Of a DNA stretch of 36,761 bases, positions 36,558 through 36,761 are shown piece after piece. The translations under genes and the position numbers were made by a program. Each line of letters begins with the position of its first letter. The stretch's first letter is position 1. The notes beneath the pieces are model-generated. The model did no database searches. It was given only the letters and a program-made list of their open reading frames with translations, and had not been told where the DNA came from. The stretch lies in the NCBI GenBank assembly GCA_024763085.1, contig JANTGE010000005.1:1-36761 (forward strand), given 5' to 3'. This stretch comes from Acidimicrobiia bacterium. Its GTDB lineage: Bacteria; Actinomycetota; Acidimicrobiia; Spongiisociales; UBA4744.

Positions 36558-36761
36558 TCACATCCGGGTCGCGCTTCCGCCCTCGGTGCTGAACCCTTCC
36601 TTGAACCAGCGAACCGGCTTACGGAGTTCGTCTTCGAGGAACCGGCCGAGCCCGACGGCAAGCAAGACGTCGCCGAGAGAGATGACCTGCCCTTGCCCGA
36701 AGATCCGGAGGGGGATCACATCTGCGAGGAATGCCAGCTTCGTCGAAAGGTCGAGCGGCAC
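36558..36761 (-). CDS. DUF5317-like membrane protein C-terminus (partial, start outside window)
   Basis: KLAFLADVIPLRIFGQGQVISLGDVLLAVGLGRFLEDEL resembles the DUF5317 C-terminal region; the reading frame runs to the window edge. Confidence 0.6.
   Translation of the reverse strand: MPLDLSTKLAFLADVIPLRIFGQGQVISLGDVLLAVGLGRFLEDELRKPVRWFKEGFSTEGGSATRM

Noticed and set aside
1-36761. Mobile element, prophage, defence island or biosynthetic cluster
   Set aside because: No transposase, integrase, phage structural, restriction, CRISPR-Cas or PKS/NRPS signatures were recognised in any ORF.

Overview
GC-rich, tightly packed chromosomal window of about 37 kb. It is probably actinobacterial: an F420/LLM-type oxidoreductase, TANNNT-type -10 elements and many apparently leaderless genes point that way, but taxonomy is inference only. 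I call about 34 CDS, mostly housekeeping or conserved families: TrkA-TrkH, KUP and a ClC-CBS-RCK_C channel (ion homeostasis), SIMPL lipoprotein, AMMECR1, HtrA-like protease, TSUP permease, YbdK-type carboxylate-amine ligase, malic enzyme-phosphotransacetylase, GH1, DUF885, LysM/M23 peptidase, RlmN, PIN-PhoH, gamma-glutamyltransferase and two HD(-GYP)-type membrane proteins. I saw no rRNA, tRNA, CRISPR, phage or transposase genes. The most unusual signals are noncoding. (1) A family of intergenic arrays shares an almost strict 7-nt period although the unit sequences differ (RACYCAR, GTACCRG, GCYGGCC/TACCAGC). Several arrays are outward-facing inverted pairs, and they abut stop codons or the upstream edge of promoters. 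(2) A recurrent TANNNT-N6/7-RTG layout at about 15 start sites implies pervasive leaderless initiation and corrects several start codons. (3) A DnaA-box/promoter region followed by a structured leader and a ~29-aa single-TM micro-ORF lies ahead of two overlapping HD-domain membrane protein genes.
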